This document shows positions 50,765-59,739 of a stretch of 64,000 bases of DNA, piece after piece (the stretch's first letter is position 1; each line of letters starts with the position of its first letter). Both the position numbers and the translations under genes were made by a program. Source of the stretch: Actinoplanes solisilvae. Its GTDB lineage: Bacteria > Actinomycetota > Actinomycetes > Mycobacteriales > Micromonosporaceae. The DNA lies in contig NZ_RJAC01000001.1 in NCBI RefSeq assembly GCF_003999975.1, positions 1,302,001 through 1,366,000 on the forward strand. The letters run 5' to 3'. A model generated the notes under the pieces. That model had not been told where the DNA came from. It saw nothing but the letters and a program-made list of their open reading frames with translations, and searched no databases.

Positions 50765-51496
50765 GTGACTGTCTTCCCAGCACGCCCCGCTCTACCCGTC
50801 TCTCCGAACAGCCCGATCGACCGTCGACTGGGCCGCCCCGCCGCTCTCGAGGCGCCACCCCGCACCTCGCCGAGCGAGTGGGCCCGCCGTCGTCGCGCCG
50901 AGCGTGGCGCCCGCCGACTCGAAGCCGCCGGCGCCCGCGCGCTGACCCGCCTCGATCGCCTCGGGCCCAACTGGCACATCGTGGACTGGCCGCGCACCGA
51001 CGCGCTCGGCTACTACGAGCCCGACCCCGCTGACGACCGCGCCGGGTTCCTGGCGATCGGTCCCGGTGGTGTCTACGCGGTGACCGTCGCCGACCACGGT
51101 CGCGCCCGGGTGCTCATCGCCGGTGACGTCGTGCAGATCAACGGAAAGCGCCCGCAATACATCGCCGAGGCCCGCCGCGAGGCCCGCCGGGCGAGCAAGG
51201 CGCTCTCCGCCGCTGTCGGCCTCAGCGTCCCGGTGACTCCCGTGCTGACGTTCGTCGGTTCCGGCGTCATCAGCGTGCACGGCCTGCCCAAGGAAGTGCT
51301 CGTCGCGACCGACAAAGAGCTCGACCGTCTGCTGATCGCCGGCGGCGCCCGCATCTCGCCGTCCACCGCGAACAAGCTCACGACCGTGGCCGAGCACCCC
51401 GCCACCTGGGCGAACGCGCCTTACCGTCCGGCCGGTGACTACCGCTGGCACGCCGACGGACAAACGGCCGCTGACAAGCGGACAGCGCGCCGGTAA
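50765..51496 (+). CDS. Hypothetical protein, NERD-like fold possible
   Basis: A 243-residue soluble protein with a basic, disordered start (RRRRAERGARRLEAAG). A core reads FLAIGPGGVYAVTVADHG, then VQINGKRPQYIAEARREARR and VLTFVGSGVISVHGLPK. The string IGPGGVYAV resembles nuclease-related (NERD) domains, in which the residues after it coordinate metal, but the match is loose and no catalytic set can be fixed. GGAGG precedes the GTG at 50765 by five bases. I do not recognise a function. Confidence 0.7.
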   Translation: MTVFPARPALPVSPNSPIDRRLGRPAALEAPPRTSPSEWARRRRAERGARRLEAAGARALTRLDRLGPNWHIVDWPRTDALGYYEPDPADDRAGFLAIGPGGVYAVTVADHGRARVLIAGDVVQINGKRPQYIAEARREARRASKALSAAVGLSVPVTPVLTFVGSGVISVHGLPKEVLVATDKELDRLLIAGGARISPSTANKLTTVAEHPATWANAPYRPAGDYRWHADGQTAADKRTARR

Positions 51497-51600
51497 CGTT
51501 CCTTCCGGTTGTAGTCGACGGCTTCGATGCCGCGGCGCCACCCGTTGACGCGGGTGTGCGCCGTGGCGGGCCGTCGATCCGCAGGAGCGAGGAGGATCGG

Positions 51601-52062
51601 GTGGCGCACGTCGAACTCTCACTCTCGGGAGCGTTCGTCCCCCAGGCGCGCACTCCCTCCGAGGCCGAGTTCGTGCCGAGCCTCGAGAGGTGGACGGCGA
51701 CCGTCTCCGCCGCCGCGGAGCCCTGCCTGATCATCGACACGACGACCGCGATCGTCGCGGTGTCCGTCTCGTGCGGCGAGCTGCTGGGCCTGGGCAAGCC
51801 ACCCGAGGTGATCGGCAAGGCGCTCGGCAGCGTGCTCCGTCTGCTCGACTTCACGGCCGGCGCCGCCGAGCTCGAGGAATCCGACGCCGACAAGATCCCG
51901 CCGCTGCTGGCCCTGCGCAGCGAGCGCCTGGCCCGCGGTCTGCTGCGGGTGGTGCCCGGTCCGGGCGAGACGCCGCTGACCGTCGACGCGATCGCCACAC
52001 CGCTGCTCGAGAACGAGCGCGTGGCCGGCTCGATGACGTTCTTCTCCGCGGTCCGTTACTGA
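51601..52062 (+). CDS. PAS-like domain protein
   Basis: A 153-residue protein. The middle AEPCLIIDTTTAIVAVSVSCGELLGL has the strand-helix start of a PAS domain, and PLLENERVAGSMTFFSAVRY resembles the PAS end. It may be a small sensor or partner of a regulator; no output domain is present. GTG at 51601 follows GAGGAGG at good spacing. It lies 104 bases after the previous gene. Confidence 0.72.
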   Translation: MAHVELSLSGAFVPQARTPSEAEFVPSLERWTATVSAAAEPCLIIDTTTAIVAVSVSCGELLGLGKPPEVIGKALGSVLRLLDFTAGAAELEESDADKIPPLLALRSERLARGLLRVVPGPGETPLTVDAIATPLLENERVAGSMTFFSAVRY

Positions 52063-52147
52063 CTCTTCTCTCGCCTGTCCGGGCTGTGGCGTTTGACGCA
52101 CCCCGTGGGCATTGGGCAACCCTGATCGCGAAACGTAGTCTGCCCTC

Positions 52148-52537
52148 ATGCTCGATCTAGATCTGCTACCCGCGGAGTTCGCGGTGACCCGGCTGCCGGC
52201 CGGCTCACCGATCCCGGCTTCGCTGAGCGCGGGTCCGGACGAGAAAAGCGTCATCTCGCTCTCGTGGGACGCCGACGAACTCTCGATCATCTGCCCGGCC
52301 GACCGGGTGCCCGAGGGCGCGAGTGTCGACACCGCCTGGCGCTGTCTGCGCGTGGTCGGGCCGCTCGATCTCGCGCTCACCGGCGTGCTCGCGTCGCTGA
52401 TCGGTCCGCTGGCCGACGCGCGGGTCAACATCGTCACGTTTTCGACGTATTCGACCGATTATCTGCTGGTCCCGTCGGTGCGGCTGACCGAGGCGATGGA
52501 CACTTTGCGGGCCGCTGGGCACCGCATCGCCTCCTGA
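52148..52537 (+). CDS. ACT domain-containing protein (CASTOR-type ACT)
   Basis: A 129-residue protein. The arrangement SWDADELSIICPADRVP, WRCLRVVGPLDLALTGVLASLIGPLADARVNIVTFSTYSTDYLLVP (outline) is that of two small ACT folds of the ACT_7 family. Such domains bind amino acids. TAGTCT (52136-52141) is 6 bases from the ATG, with TTGGGC at 52112-52117 as a fair -35, so the message is likely leaderless. A regulatory link with the nearby prephenate dehydratase is only proximity. Confidence 0.88.
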   Translation: MLDLDLLPAEFAVTRLPAGSPIPASLSAGPDEKSVISLSWDADELSIICPADRVPEGASVDTAWRCLRVVGPLDLALTGVLASLIGPLADARVNIVTFSTYSTDYLLVPSVRLTEAMDTLRAAGHRIAS

Positions 52538-52557
52538 CCGGGTCTTACCATTTGCGC

Positions 52558-53157
52558 GTGTCCCCCCACACAAGTCTCATCCCCGTGCTTGTCGTCGGCG
52601 CCGGCATGCTGCTGGGCGCCTGCGGCGAACCGCCGCAACCTCTGCCGACGTCACCGCCGTACGTGACGCCGAGCGCGGCCCCGATCTCGATCGGCCCGTC
52701 GGTGGACTTCCCCCTGCCCACCACCACGACGCAGCCGTATCCGACCACGACCGCGACCTATCCGGCGTACCCCACTTACCCGACCTCGACGGTCACCCCC
52801 ACCCCGAATCCCACGACCAGCCCGCCCGCCGCTGTGCCGACGCCGGCCGCCGCCCGGTGCCAGACCGAGCCGACCGGCGCGCAGATCCTCGAGGTGGTCA
52901 AGAAGGAGAAGGGCGTGCCGAACAAGCCGCTGCGGATCGCCGAGGGGCCGTTCTGTTCGGGCACGTGGTCGTTCGCCAAGATCGAGGTCACCGGGGCCGA
53001 CGACCCCGAGCCGATGTCGGCGGTGCTCACCGGCCAGGGCGCCTCGCTCAAGCCCGTCGCGGTCGGGTCCGACCCGTGCAGCAGCGAATATGTACGCACC
53101 ACGGCGCCGCCCGGCATTCGCGTGCTGGCCTGCGGTCCTGAGCGGCCCGGGTCGTAG
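52558..53157 (+). CDS. Proline/threonine-rich lipoprotein
   Basis: A 199-residue secreted lipoprotein. The signal has a hydrophobic core and the lipobox LLGAC (residues about 18-22). A low-complexity Pro/Thr/Tyr linker of about 70 residues (TTTTQPYPTTTATYPAYPTY) follows, likely glycosylated and spanning the wall, then a compact C-terminal domain with four Cys (RCQTEPT, FCSGTW, PCSSEY and ACGPE). TACCAT (52546-52551) lies 6 bases ahead of the GTG at 52558. Function is unknown. Confidence 0.85.
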   Translation: MSPHTSLIPVLVVGAGMLLGACGEPPQPLPTSPPYVTPSAAPISIGPSVDFPLPTTTTQPYPTTTATYPAYPTYPTSTVTPTPNPTTSPPAAVPTPAAARCQTEPTGAQILEVVKKEKGVPNKPLRIAEGPFCSGTWSFAKIEVTGADDPEPMSAVLTGQGASLKPVAVGSDPCSSEYVRTTAPPGIRVLACGPERPGS

Positions 53158-53166
53158 ACTCGCGCC

Positions 53167-54114
53167 ATGCCGGGAACGCCGCCCACACGCTTCGTCTACC
53201 TCGGTCCGGAGGGCACCTTCACCGAGGCCGCCCTGCGCACCATCCCCGCGGCCGAGCACGGGTTGCGCACACCCGCGCGCAGCGTGCCTGAGGCGCTCGA
53301 GGCCGTCCGTTCCGGCGACGCCGACGCGGCCCTAGTGCCGCTGGAGAACTCGGTCGGCGGCGCCGTCCCGGTCACCCTCGACGAGCTGGCCACCGGCAGC
53401 CCTCTGGTCATCACCCGCGAGGTCGTGCTGCCGGTCGAGTTCGTGCTGGCCGCCCGCGCGCTCACCCCGCTCGCCGATCTGCGCTCGATCGCCGCCCACC
53501 CGCAGGCCTCGGCCCAGTGCCGCAACTGGCTGCTGGCCAACGTGCCCGACGCGGTGATCGTCGACGTGCTCTCCAACGCGGCCGCGGCCATCAGCGCGGC
53601 CTCGGGCGAGCACGACGCGGCCCTCTGCGCGCCGATCGGGGTCAAGCGCAACGGGCTGGCCGTGCTGGCCGACAAGGTGGCCGACCACGCCGACGCGGTG
53701 ACCCGTTTCGCCCTGCTCACCCGGCCCGGGCCGCCGGCCGAGCCGACCGGCGACGACGTGACGTCGCTGGCCGTCTCGATCCGGCGCGACCAGGTCGGCG
53801 CGCTGCTCTCGGTGCTCACCGAGCTGGCCGTGCGCGGCATCAACCTGTCCCGCATCGAGTCCCGCCCGACCGGCGAGCAGCTCGGGACGTACGTCTTCTT
53901 TCTCGACTGCACCGGCCACGTGGCCGAGCCCCGCCTCGGGGAGGCTCTTCAAGGCCTGCGGCGCATCTGCGCCGACGTCCGCTTCCTCGGCAGCTACCCC
54001 CGCCACCGCCTCGCCCCGGAGGCCCCGGTGGCGTCCCCCCGAGGCCTCTCGAACACCGACTTCGCCGACTCCGCGTCATGGCTGGCCCAGGTGCGCGCGG
54101 GTTTGATCGCCTGA
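53167..54114 (+). CDS. pheA: Prephenate dehydratase
   Basis: A 315-residue enzyme that converts prephenate to phenylpyruvate in phenylalanine biosynthesis. The dehydratase domain has VYLGPEGTFTEAAL, LVPLENSVGGAVP, HPQASAQCRNWL and ADHADAVTRFALL, including the TRF motif with the catalytic Thr. The C-terminal ACT domain carries GALLSVLTELAVRGINLSRIESRP, the GALx and ESRP motifs for phenylalanine binding, so feedback inhibition is expected. TAGACT (53155-53160), 6 bases from the ATG, suggests a leaderless start. No chorismate mutase domain is fused. Confidence 0.96.
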   Translation: MPGTPPTRFVYLGPEGTFTEAALRTIPAAEHGLRTPARSVPEALEAVRSGDADAALVPLENSVGGAVPVTLDELATGSPLVITREVVLPVEFVLAARALTPLADLRSIAAHPQASAQCRNWLLANVPDAVIVDVLSNAAAAISAASGEHDAALCAPIGVKRNGLAVLADKVADHADAVTRFALLTRPGPPAEPTGDDVTSLAVSIRRDQVGALLSVLTELAVRGINLSRIESRPTGEQLGTYVFFLDCTGHVAEPRLGEALQGLRRICADVRFLGSYPRHRLAPEAPVASPRGLSNTDFADSASWLAQVRAGLIA

Positions 54115-54160
54115 GTCACCCGGATCAGCCGAGTCGCATCGCGGAGCGGGGCCGGCAGGC

Positions 54161-54895
54161 TCAGTTGCCGAAGATGCCGCCCAGGATTCCGCCCTCTTGC
54201 TGATTGCCGCTGCCGGCGCCCGCGAAGCCGCCGGGCGGCTCCTCGGAGGGCTGCACGACCACGAAACCCTGACCGGCGAAGCTCATCGTGAAGCGCTCAC
54301 CCGTGGTGCGGCCCATCAGCGTGCCCAGACCGAGTTGCTCGGCGCGGTGATAGCCGGTCTGCAGGCTCGCCGACCAGCAGATCGCGGCCTGCGGGTCGAC
54401 AAAGGTGGGCTGGTCGACGGTGAGCACGACGGGGGTGCCCTTGGTGGTGACCGCGATCCGTCCGTGCCCGCTGAAGACGCAGTTGAACAGGCCGGCGTTG
54501 GACATCATGCCCACGCCCTGCACCATCTTGATGTCGTACTTCAGGGTCGAGTCGAAGGCGAGCACGTTCGCCCCGTTGATCGACAGCGCGTCGCCGCCCT
54601 CGAGGTCGATCAGGTGGACGTCGGCCGCGTTCTCGGCCAGGAAGACGTCGCCGTGACCGCGTACGCGCATCAGCGGCACACCCTCGCCGGTCAGCTTCTG
54701 CTTGAGGAACTTGCCGATACCGCCCGAGCCGAGCGCCTCGAACTGCACCTGCCCCTGGTAGGCGACCATCGACCCGACGCGGGCCATGAACTCGCCGTTC
54801 AACTCGGCCTTGAGCAGCTTGGAATTCTGAAGCCGGAGCCCGGGCTGGGCCGACTCCTTCTCGAGGTTCTCGGCCGAGAAAAGCTCGCTACGCAT
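54161..54895 (-). CDS. AIM24 family protein
   Basis: A 244-residue protein of the AIM24/TIGR00266-like family: FMARVGSMVAYQGQVQFEA, GEGVPLMRVRGHGDVFLA, INGANVLAFDSTL and FNCVFSGHGRIAVTTKGTPV. A Gly-rich C-terminal tail (GGILGGIFGN) ends the chain. Function is unknown in bacteria; yeast AIM24 concerns mitochondrial membranes. The ATG at 54893-54895 follows AGGAGG. It is convergent with pheA. Confidence 0.92.
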   Translation of the reverse strand: MRSELFSAENLEKESAQPGLRLQNSKLLKAELNGEFMARVGSMVAYQGQVQFEALGSGGIGKFLKQKLTGEGVPLMRVRGHGDVFLAENAADVHLIDLEGGDALSINGANVLAFDSTLKYDIKMVQGVGMMSNAGLFNCVFSGHGRIAVTTKGTPVVLTVDQPTFVDPQAAICWSASLQTGYHRAEQLGLGTLMGRTTGERFTMSFAGQGFVVVQPSEEPPGGFAGAGSGNQQEGGILGGIFGN

Positions 54896-54957
54896 GCCGC
54901 CTCCTGCTTCGTTGTTCAACTCAGCGTAGGGGAGGTCGCCAAACCTGTGACCGTCTT

Positions 54958-55320
54958 TCAGCCCCAGCCCAGCTCGTGCAAACGATGATCGTCAATGCCG
55001 AAGTGGTGGGCGATCTCGTGCACCACGGTGATCGCGACCTCGTCGACCACGTCGGTCTCGGTGTCGCAGATGCGCAGCGTGGGCAGGCGATAGATGGTGA
55101 TGCGATCGGGCAGGACACCGGCGTAGTCCCAGCCGCGCTCGGTGAGGGCCGTACCCTCGTAGAGGCCCAGAAGGTCGTCGGTGCCGTCGGCCGGCTCGTC
55201 CTCGACGACGATGACCACGTTGTCCATGACCTTGAGCAGCTCGGCGGGCACCTCGTCGAGGGCCTCACCGACCAGTTCCTCGAAGCGTTCCCGACTCATC
55301 TCGACCGGCACGGGTGCCAT
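54958..55320 (-). CDS. Metallopeptidase family protein (minimal zincin)
   Basis: A 120-residue protein. The zinc-binding active site is HEIAHHFGID at 101-110, preceded by DEVAITVV, and CDTETDVV helps position it. Members are single-domain zincins of unknown target, widespread in actinobacteria. The ATG at 55318-55320 (MAPVPVEMS) was chosen; an ATG at 55299 (MSRERFEEL) is nearly as good. It follows the OsmC gene on the same strand with a terminator between. Confidence 0.93.
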   Translation of the reverse strand: MAPVPVEMSRERFEELVGEALDEVPAELLKVMDNVVIVVEDEPADGTDDLLGLYEGTALTERGWDYAGVLPDRITIYRLPTLRICDTETDVVDEVAITVVHEIAHHFGIDDHRLHELGWG

Positions 55321-55346
55321 TGTGCCTCGGCGCGCACGAAGATGCC

Positions 55347-55371
55347 GCCGGTGCGGCGCGGCCGCACCGGC
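55347..55371 (-). terminator. Terminator of the osmC-like gene
   Basis: A perfect 11-bp stem (55347-55357 with 55361-55371) with a three-base loop. It begins 15 bases downstream of the OsmC stop at 55386 and precedes the metallopeptidase gene. Confidence 0.82.
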
Positions 55372-55385
55372 GTGCATGCGTGACG

Positions 55386-55814
55386 TCAGGCGAGCTTGGC
55401 GCTCAGGGTGATCTCGGCGCCCGGGGAGAGCAGACGCGAGATCGGGCAGTTCGCCTTGGCGTCCTCGGCGATCTTCTGGAACGTGCCCTCGTCGACACCG
55501 GGGACGTCGCCCTGGGTCTCGAGGTCGATGCGGGTGACCGTCATGCCGGCGTCGGTCTTGTCCAGGTGGACCTTGGCGACGGTCTCGACCGAGGTCGGCG
55601 TGAAGCCGGCGTCGGAGAGCGCCTTCGCGAAGGCCATCGAGAAGCAACCGGAGTGCGCGGCGGCGATGAGCTCCTCGGGGTTGGTGCCCTCACCCTCCTC
55701 GAAGCGCGACTTGAACGAGTAGTTCCCCTGGATGCCGCCCTTGCCGGTCTTGATCGTGCCGGAACCCTCGGTGAGGTTCCCCTGCCAGCGGGCCGTAGCG
55801 TTGCGAATAGGCAT
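55386..55814 (-). CDS. OsmC family peroxiredoxin
   Basis: A 142-residue protein that would reduce organic hydroperoxides. The redox-active cysteines are Cys57 in AAHSGCFSMAFA and Cys123 in KANCPISRLLS, with Arg in PIRNATARW and the preceding GTNPEELIAAAH motif. This is the OsmC rather than Ohr pattern. The ATG at 55812-55814 begins MPIRNATARWQG. It ends at a strong terminator. Confidence 0.95.
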   Translation of the reverse strand: MPIRNATARWQGNLTEGSGTIKTGKGGIQGNYSFKSRFEEGEGTNPEELIAAAHSGCFSMAFAKALSDAGFTPTSVETVAKVHLDKTDAGMTVTRIDLETQGDVPGVDEGTFQKIAEDAKANCPISRLLSPGAEITLSAKLA

Positions 55815-55871
55815 ACCGGAAACGCTAGTGCATACGGTGGGCCCTGGCCGGGCGACCTGGCACAGGGCACC

Positions 55872-56642
55872 ATGGACGCCATGCCCGCGCCGCAGCAGCC
55901 GCCGCTCGAGATCGACGTGACTTCCCCCGAGGCCGTGGTCGAGTTCGGTCCGGCTCAAGAAAGCCGCCGTCCGCGCCGGCATCTCTCCGGTCTCGGCCGC
56001 GACCTGCTGGCCGACCGGCGTGCCGTGCCGCTGGCGGCCGCCCTCGCCGCCCTGGCCGCGCTCGTCTCGGTCCTCTCCGAGTGGCAGGTCACCACGCTCG
56101 ACGCGAGCGCGCTCGGCGTCGGCGGGGGCGAGCGCATCCTGCCCAGCGGCATCGACGACCTCGGCGCGCTCGGCATCGGCTTCGTGCTGAGCCTGTTCCT
56201 CGTGGTGCCGACGGTGGTGCTGACGCTGTTCGGGCCGCCCGGCGGCCGCCGCTACGCCCGCCTGGCCGGTCTCAGCGTCGCGGGCACCCAGCTCGGCCTG
56301 CTGCTCGCCGTGGCCTCCGTGCTCGGCTCCGAGAGCTACGTGATCGACCCGGTCTATCGAGTCGCTCTCAAGGGCAACGAGACCACCCTGACGTACGGGC
56401 GTGGCCTGTGGTGCGCCTTCGTCGCGGTGCTCTTCGCACTGGCCGCGCTGTTCCTCGCCGGGCGCCACAGCAGCAACGCCGAGCCGCCCGTCGTGACCGA
56501 GGAGGATTCGCCCACGGTCTGGTCGTGGCGTCGTCCGCCCACGAGCGAGGATGACCAGGCGGGTGACGAGTCGCTCGACCTCACCGTCTCGCCTTCGCAG
56601 CCGTTCACGCCCTACCGCGACGACCGCGACCGCCCGAGCTGA
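55872..56642 (+). CDS. Hypothetical membrane protein, four helices
   Basis: A 256-residue protein. A hydrophilic N-terminus of about 55 residues is followed by four membrane helices ([52 protein letters not shown] and [19 protein letters not shown]) and an acidic C-terminal tail of about 60 residues ([20 protein letters not shown]). An extracellular loop lies between helices 1 and 2. No family is recognised. The ATG at 55872 follows CAGGGCAC; ATG 55881 is alternative. Confidence 0.78.
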   Translation: MDAMPAPQQPPLEIDVTSPEAVVEFGPAQESRRPRRHLSGLGRDLLADRRAVPLAAALAALAALVSVLSEWQVTTLDASALGVGGGERILPSGIDDLGALGIGFVLSLFLVVPTVVLTLFGPPGGRRYARLAGLSVAGTQLGLLLAVASVLGSESYVIDPVYRVALKGNETTLTYGRGLWCAFVAVLFALAALFLAGRHSSNAEPPVVTEEDSPTVWSWRRPPTSEDDQAGDESLDLTVSPSQPFTPYRDDRDRPS

Positions 56643-56710
56643 CCACCTTCCGGCGCGCGGGGACATATCCGGGTGCTGACCGTGGCTGCTCGCCGGTAGG
56701 CTCGACACTC

Positions 56711-58009
56711 GTGATTGACCTGCGTCTGCTTCGCGAAGACCCCGACCGGATCCGCGCCAGCCAGCGAGTGCGTGGCGAGTCCACCGAGGTGGTGGACGAG
56801 CTGCTGCGCGCCGACGAGGCCCGCCGCTCGACCACCCAGCGGTTCGAGGCGCTGCGGTCCGAGCAGAAATCGCTGAGCAAGCAGGTGCCCAAGGCCTCCG
56901 CCGACGAGCGGCCCGCGCTGCTCGCGCGCACGAAGGAGCTCGCCGCCGAGGTCAAAGAGGCCGAGGCCGAGACGAAGATCGCCGACGAGGCTCTGCGCCA
57001 GGCTCACCTCGCGGTGCCCAACGTCGTGCAGGAGGGCACGCCGGCCGGCGGCGAGGACGACTTCGTCGTTCTGCGCGAGGTCGGTGACATCCCCCGGATC
57101 GAGAACCCCAAGGACCACCTCGAGATCGGCGAGGCGCTGCGGGCGATCGACACCGAGCGCGGCGCCAAGGTGTCGGGCTCGCGGTTCTACTTCCTGACCG
57201 GCGTCGGCGCGCTGCTGCAGCTCGGCATGCTGCAGATGGCGATCGCCCAGGCGGTCGAGCACGGCTTCATCCCGTCGATCACGCCGTCGCTGGTCAAGCC
57301 CGAGTCGATGGAGGGCACCGGCTTCCTCGGCGCCCACGCGAGCGAGATCTACCGGCTCGAGGCCGACGACCTCTATCTGGTCGGCACGTCCGAGGTCGCC
57401 CTCGCGGCGTACCACTCGAACGAGATCCTCGATCTTCAGGGCGGGGCGGAACGCTTCGCCGGCTGGTCGTCCTGCTACCGGCGCGAGGCGGGGTCGTACG
57501 GCAAGGATGTTCGCGGCATCCTGCGGGTGCACCAGTTCGACAAGGTCGAGATGTTCTCGTTCTGCAAGCCTGAGGATGCCGCCGAGGAACACCTGCGCCT
57601 GCTGGCCATGGAGGAGGAGATGCTGGCCAAGGTCGAGATCCCCTACCGGGTGATCGACGTGGCCGGTGGCGACCTCGGGTCGAGCGCGGCCCGCAAGTTC
57701 GACTGTGAGGCGTGGGTGCCGTCGCAGGGCCGCTATCGCGAGGTCACCTCGACGTCGAACTGCACCACGTTCCAGGCGCGGCGGCTCAACATCCGCTACC
57801 GCGACGCCGACGGCAAACCGCAGACCGCGGCGACGCTGAACGGCACGCTGGCGACCACCCGGTGGCTGATTCCGATCCTCGAGAACCACCAGCAGCCGGA
57901 CGGTTCGGTGCGCGTCCCGAAGGCCCTCCAGCCCTACCTCGGCGGCCGCGATGTGCTGGAGCCCCATCCAACCACCCCGCCCACCACCCGAAAAAAGACT
58001 GAAGGCTGA
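56711..58009 (+). CDS. serS: Seryl-tRNA synthetase
   Basis: A 432-residue class II synthetase that charges tRNA-Ser. The N-terminal coiled-coil arm (about 1-105, with charged heptads in [17 protein letters not shown]) contacts the tRNA. The catalytic domain has motif 2 around [28 protein letters not shown] (outline) and motif 3 [21 protein letters not shown] at 56711 follows TAGGCT (56697-56702) by 8 bases, so it is probably leaderless. The window holds one of its substrates, tRNA-Ser(TGA), at 7842. Confidence 0.97.
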   Translation: MIDLRLLREDPDRIRASQRVRGESTEVVDELLRADEARRSTTQRFEALRSEQKSLSKQVPKASADERPALLARTKELAAEVKEAEAETKIADEALRQAHLAVPNVVQEGTPAGGEDDFVVLREVGDIPRIENPKDHLEIGEALRAIDTERGAKVSGSRFYFLTGVGALLQLGMLQMAIAQAVEHGFIPSITPSLVKPESMEGTGFLGAHASEIYRLEADDLYLVGTSEVALAAYHSNEILDLQGGAERFAGWSSCYRREAGSYGKDVRGILRVHQFDKVEMFSFCKPEDAAEEHLRLLAMEEEMLAKVEIPYRVIDVAGGDLGSSAARKFDCEAWVPSQGRYREVTSTSNCTTFQARRLNIRYRDADGKPQTAATLNGTLATTRWLIPILENHQQPDGSVRVPKALQPYLGGRDVLEPHPTTPPTTRKKTEG

Positions 58010-58023
58010 GCCGCTACTGTCAA

Positions 58024-58074
58024 TACACCCGTCGGCTACCAAAAGTCATAGCCGCTGGTAGCCGCACGGGTGTA
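58024..58074 (+). promoter_or_regulatory. Large hairpin with an alternative pairing after serS
   Basis: An 18-bp arm at 58024-58041 pairs with 58056-58074 with one bulged base; it has a fourteen-base loop. Within the loop, TAGCCG at 58049-58054 can instead pair with CGGCTA at 58033-58038, competing with TAGCCG at 58059-58064. It starts 14 bases after serS and lies 50 bases before the HAD gene. It may be a terminator or an attenuator for the following genes. Confidence 0.65.
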
Positions 58075-58089
58075 ACGTTCTCCTTCCGC

Positions 58090-58118
58090 CCTCCGCGGGG
58101 GTTCACCGCCCTCGGAGG
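58090..58118 (+). promoter_or_regulatory. Possible hairpin sequestering the ribosome-binding site of the HAD gene
   Basis: CCTCCG (58090-58095) can pair with CGGAGG (58113-58118), and the latter is the Shine-Dalgarno for the ATG at 58125. The stem is short and could be masked or exposed by the ribosome or a ligand. No known riboswitch family was recognised. Confidence 0.4.
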
Positions 58119-58124
58119 TAATCG

Positions 58125-58937
58125 ATGGTCAAGCCGGGACTCCCCAAGCTGGTCGCGACCGATCTCGACGGCACCCTCGTCCGCAGCGACGACACCGTGT
58201 CCGCATACACCCACGAGGTTCTCGCCCGGGTCCGGGCCGCCGGAATCCGCGTCGTCGGCGCCACCGGCCGCGGCCCGCGGCTGACGTCACTCACCCGCGG
58301 CGACATCCGCGACGCCGACTTCCTCGTGATGGCCCAGGGTGGCTGGGTGCTCGACCAGGCCGAGGGAACCTATCTGCTGCGTTCCCGGCTGCCCGGTTCC
58401 GAGCTGGCCGGGGTGCTGGCCGCGCTGGAGGCCGAGGTCGGCGAGCTGTCCGTCATGGTCGAGGCGCTCGATCACGACGACGCGCCGCTCTGGGGCGACT
58501 ACGACCCGACCTGGCGCTACCCGGTGGTACTCGAGCGGCGTCCGCGCGCCGAGTGTCTCACCGGCAATGTGATCAAGGCGTTCGCCCGTTCCTTCGCCTA
58601 CGACGTCGACGAGTTGCTCGCCGTGGCTCGCCAGGTCGTCGCGCCCGAGGTGGCTTCGGTCACCCAGGCCGGCCTCGACTACGTCGAGATCTGCCCGGCG
58701 AAGGTGGACAAAGGCACCGGCCTCGCGGTCGTCGCCCAGGCCGTCGGCGTCGACCCGGCCGACGTTCTGGTCTTCGGCGACATGCCCAACGACCTGCCGA
58801 TGTTCGCCTGGGCGGGCTGGGGGCGGGTGGCCGTGGCCAACGCTCATCCGACGCTGAAGGCGGTCGCCGACGAGATGACCCTCACCAACGACGAGGACGG
58901 AGTGGCGGTCTACCTCGACCGGCTACTGTCAAGGTGA
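58125..58937 (+). CDS. HAD superfamily hydrolase, Cof-type
   Basis: A 270-residue phosphatase. Motif I is LVATDLDGTLV with Asp13 and Asp15, motif II GATGRGPRL, and the C-terminal motif GDMPNDLPMFAWAG with the metal-binding aspartates. A large C2 cap inserted between them fits the Cof group that dephosphorylates sugar phosphates or cofactors. GGAGG precedes the ATG at 58125 by six bases. A second, related HAD gene follows with one base between. Confidence 0.94.
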   Translation: MVKPGLPKLVATDLDGTLVRSDDTVSAYTHEVLARVRAAGIRVVGATGRGPRLTSLTRGDIRDADFLVMAQGGWVLDQAEGTYLLRSRLPGSELAGVLAALEAEVGELSVMVEALDHDDAPLWGDYDPTWRYPVVLERRPRAECLTGNVIKAFARSFAYDVDELLAVARQVVAPEVASVTQAGLDYVEICPAKVDKGTGLAVVAQAVGVDPADVLVFGDMPNDLPMFAWAGWGRVAVANAHPTLKAVADEMTLTNDEDGVAVYLDRLLSR

Positions 58938-58938
58938 T

Positions 58939-59739
58939 ATGTCTTCGCCTTTTCAGCTGGTCGCCAGCGACATCGACGGCACCCTCATCCGCAGCGACGG
59001 CACGCTGAGCAAGCGAACCATCGAGGTGCTCGACGCGCTTCCGGTTCCCTTCGTGGTCGTGACCGGCCGGCCCGTCCGCTGGCTGCGGCAGCTCTTCGAC
59101 CAGATGGCCGCGCCGGTCCCGGCGATCTGCGCGAACGGCGCGGTGATCTACGACGCCGACACCGACGAGGTGCTGCGCGCCGACACCCTCTCGGTCGATC
59201 TGCTCGTCGACGTGAGCAAGCGGCTGCGCGAGGCGGTTCCCGACATCGCGCTCGCCGTCGAGGTCGAGGACGGCCGCTCCTTCTGGTACGAGGAGGCCTG
59301 GCCCGTGCGCTGGGAGGGCGACGGTCAATCCGTACGGGTCCTGGCCAGCCCCGAGGAGCTCACGTCGGCCCCGGCCGTCAAGCTGCTGGCCCGCTCGGCG
59401 AACCACGAGGTGGACGACTTCTATGAGCTGGTGAGCCGCACCCTGGGCGACCTGGCCGAGACGACCCACTCGTCGTCGAGCGCGCTGGTCGAGATCAGCG
59501 CGGCCGGCGTGACCAAGGCGGCCGGGCTGGCCTGGCACTGCGAGCGGCACGGCGTCGACAAGTCCCAGGTCACCGCGTTCGGTGACATGCCCAACGACAT
59601 ACCGATGCTGGCCTGGGCCGGCCGCGGCGTGGCCATGGGCAACGCGCACCCCGCCGTCAAGGAGGTGGCCGACGAGGTCGGCCACACCAACGACGAGGAC
59701 GGGGTGGCGCTCTACCTGAAGGATCTGTTCCGGATCTAG
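58939..59739 (+). CDS. HAD superfamily hydrolase, Cof-type (tandem paralogue)
   Basis: A 266-residue paralogue of the previous gene: LVASDIDGTLIRSDG with Asp11 and Asp13, VVTGRPVRW and GDMPNDIPMLAWAGRGVAMGNAH (outline). The caps of the two genes have diverged (the segment with SVRVLASPEEL is unlike its partner), so they probably accept different substrates. The gene begins 1 base after the preceding stop. It overlaps the convergent bpa gene by four bases. Confidence 0.94.
   Translation: MSSPFQLVASDIDGTLIRSDGTLSKRTIEVLDALPVPFVVVTGRPVRWLRQLFDQMAAPVPAICANGAVIYDADTDEVLRADTLSVDLLVDVSKRLREAVPDIALAVEVEDGRSFWYEEAWPVRWEGDGQSVRVLASPEELTSAPAVKLLARSANHEVDDFYELVSRTLGDLAETTHSSSSALVEISAAGVTKAAGLAWHCERHGVDKSQVTAFGDMPNDIPMLAWAGRGVAMGNAHPAVKEVADEVGHTNDEDGVALYLKDLFRI

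Noticed and set aside
50535..50768. A 77-codon frame before the gene at 50765
   Set aside because: It lacks a ribosome site and any conserved pattern, and it overlaps the likely promoter.
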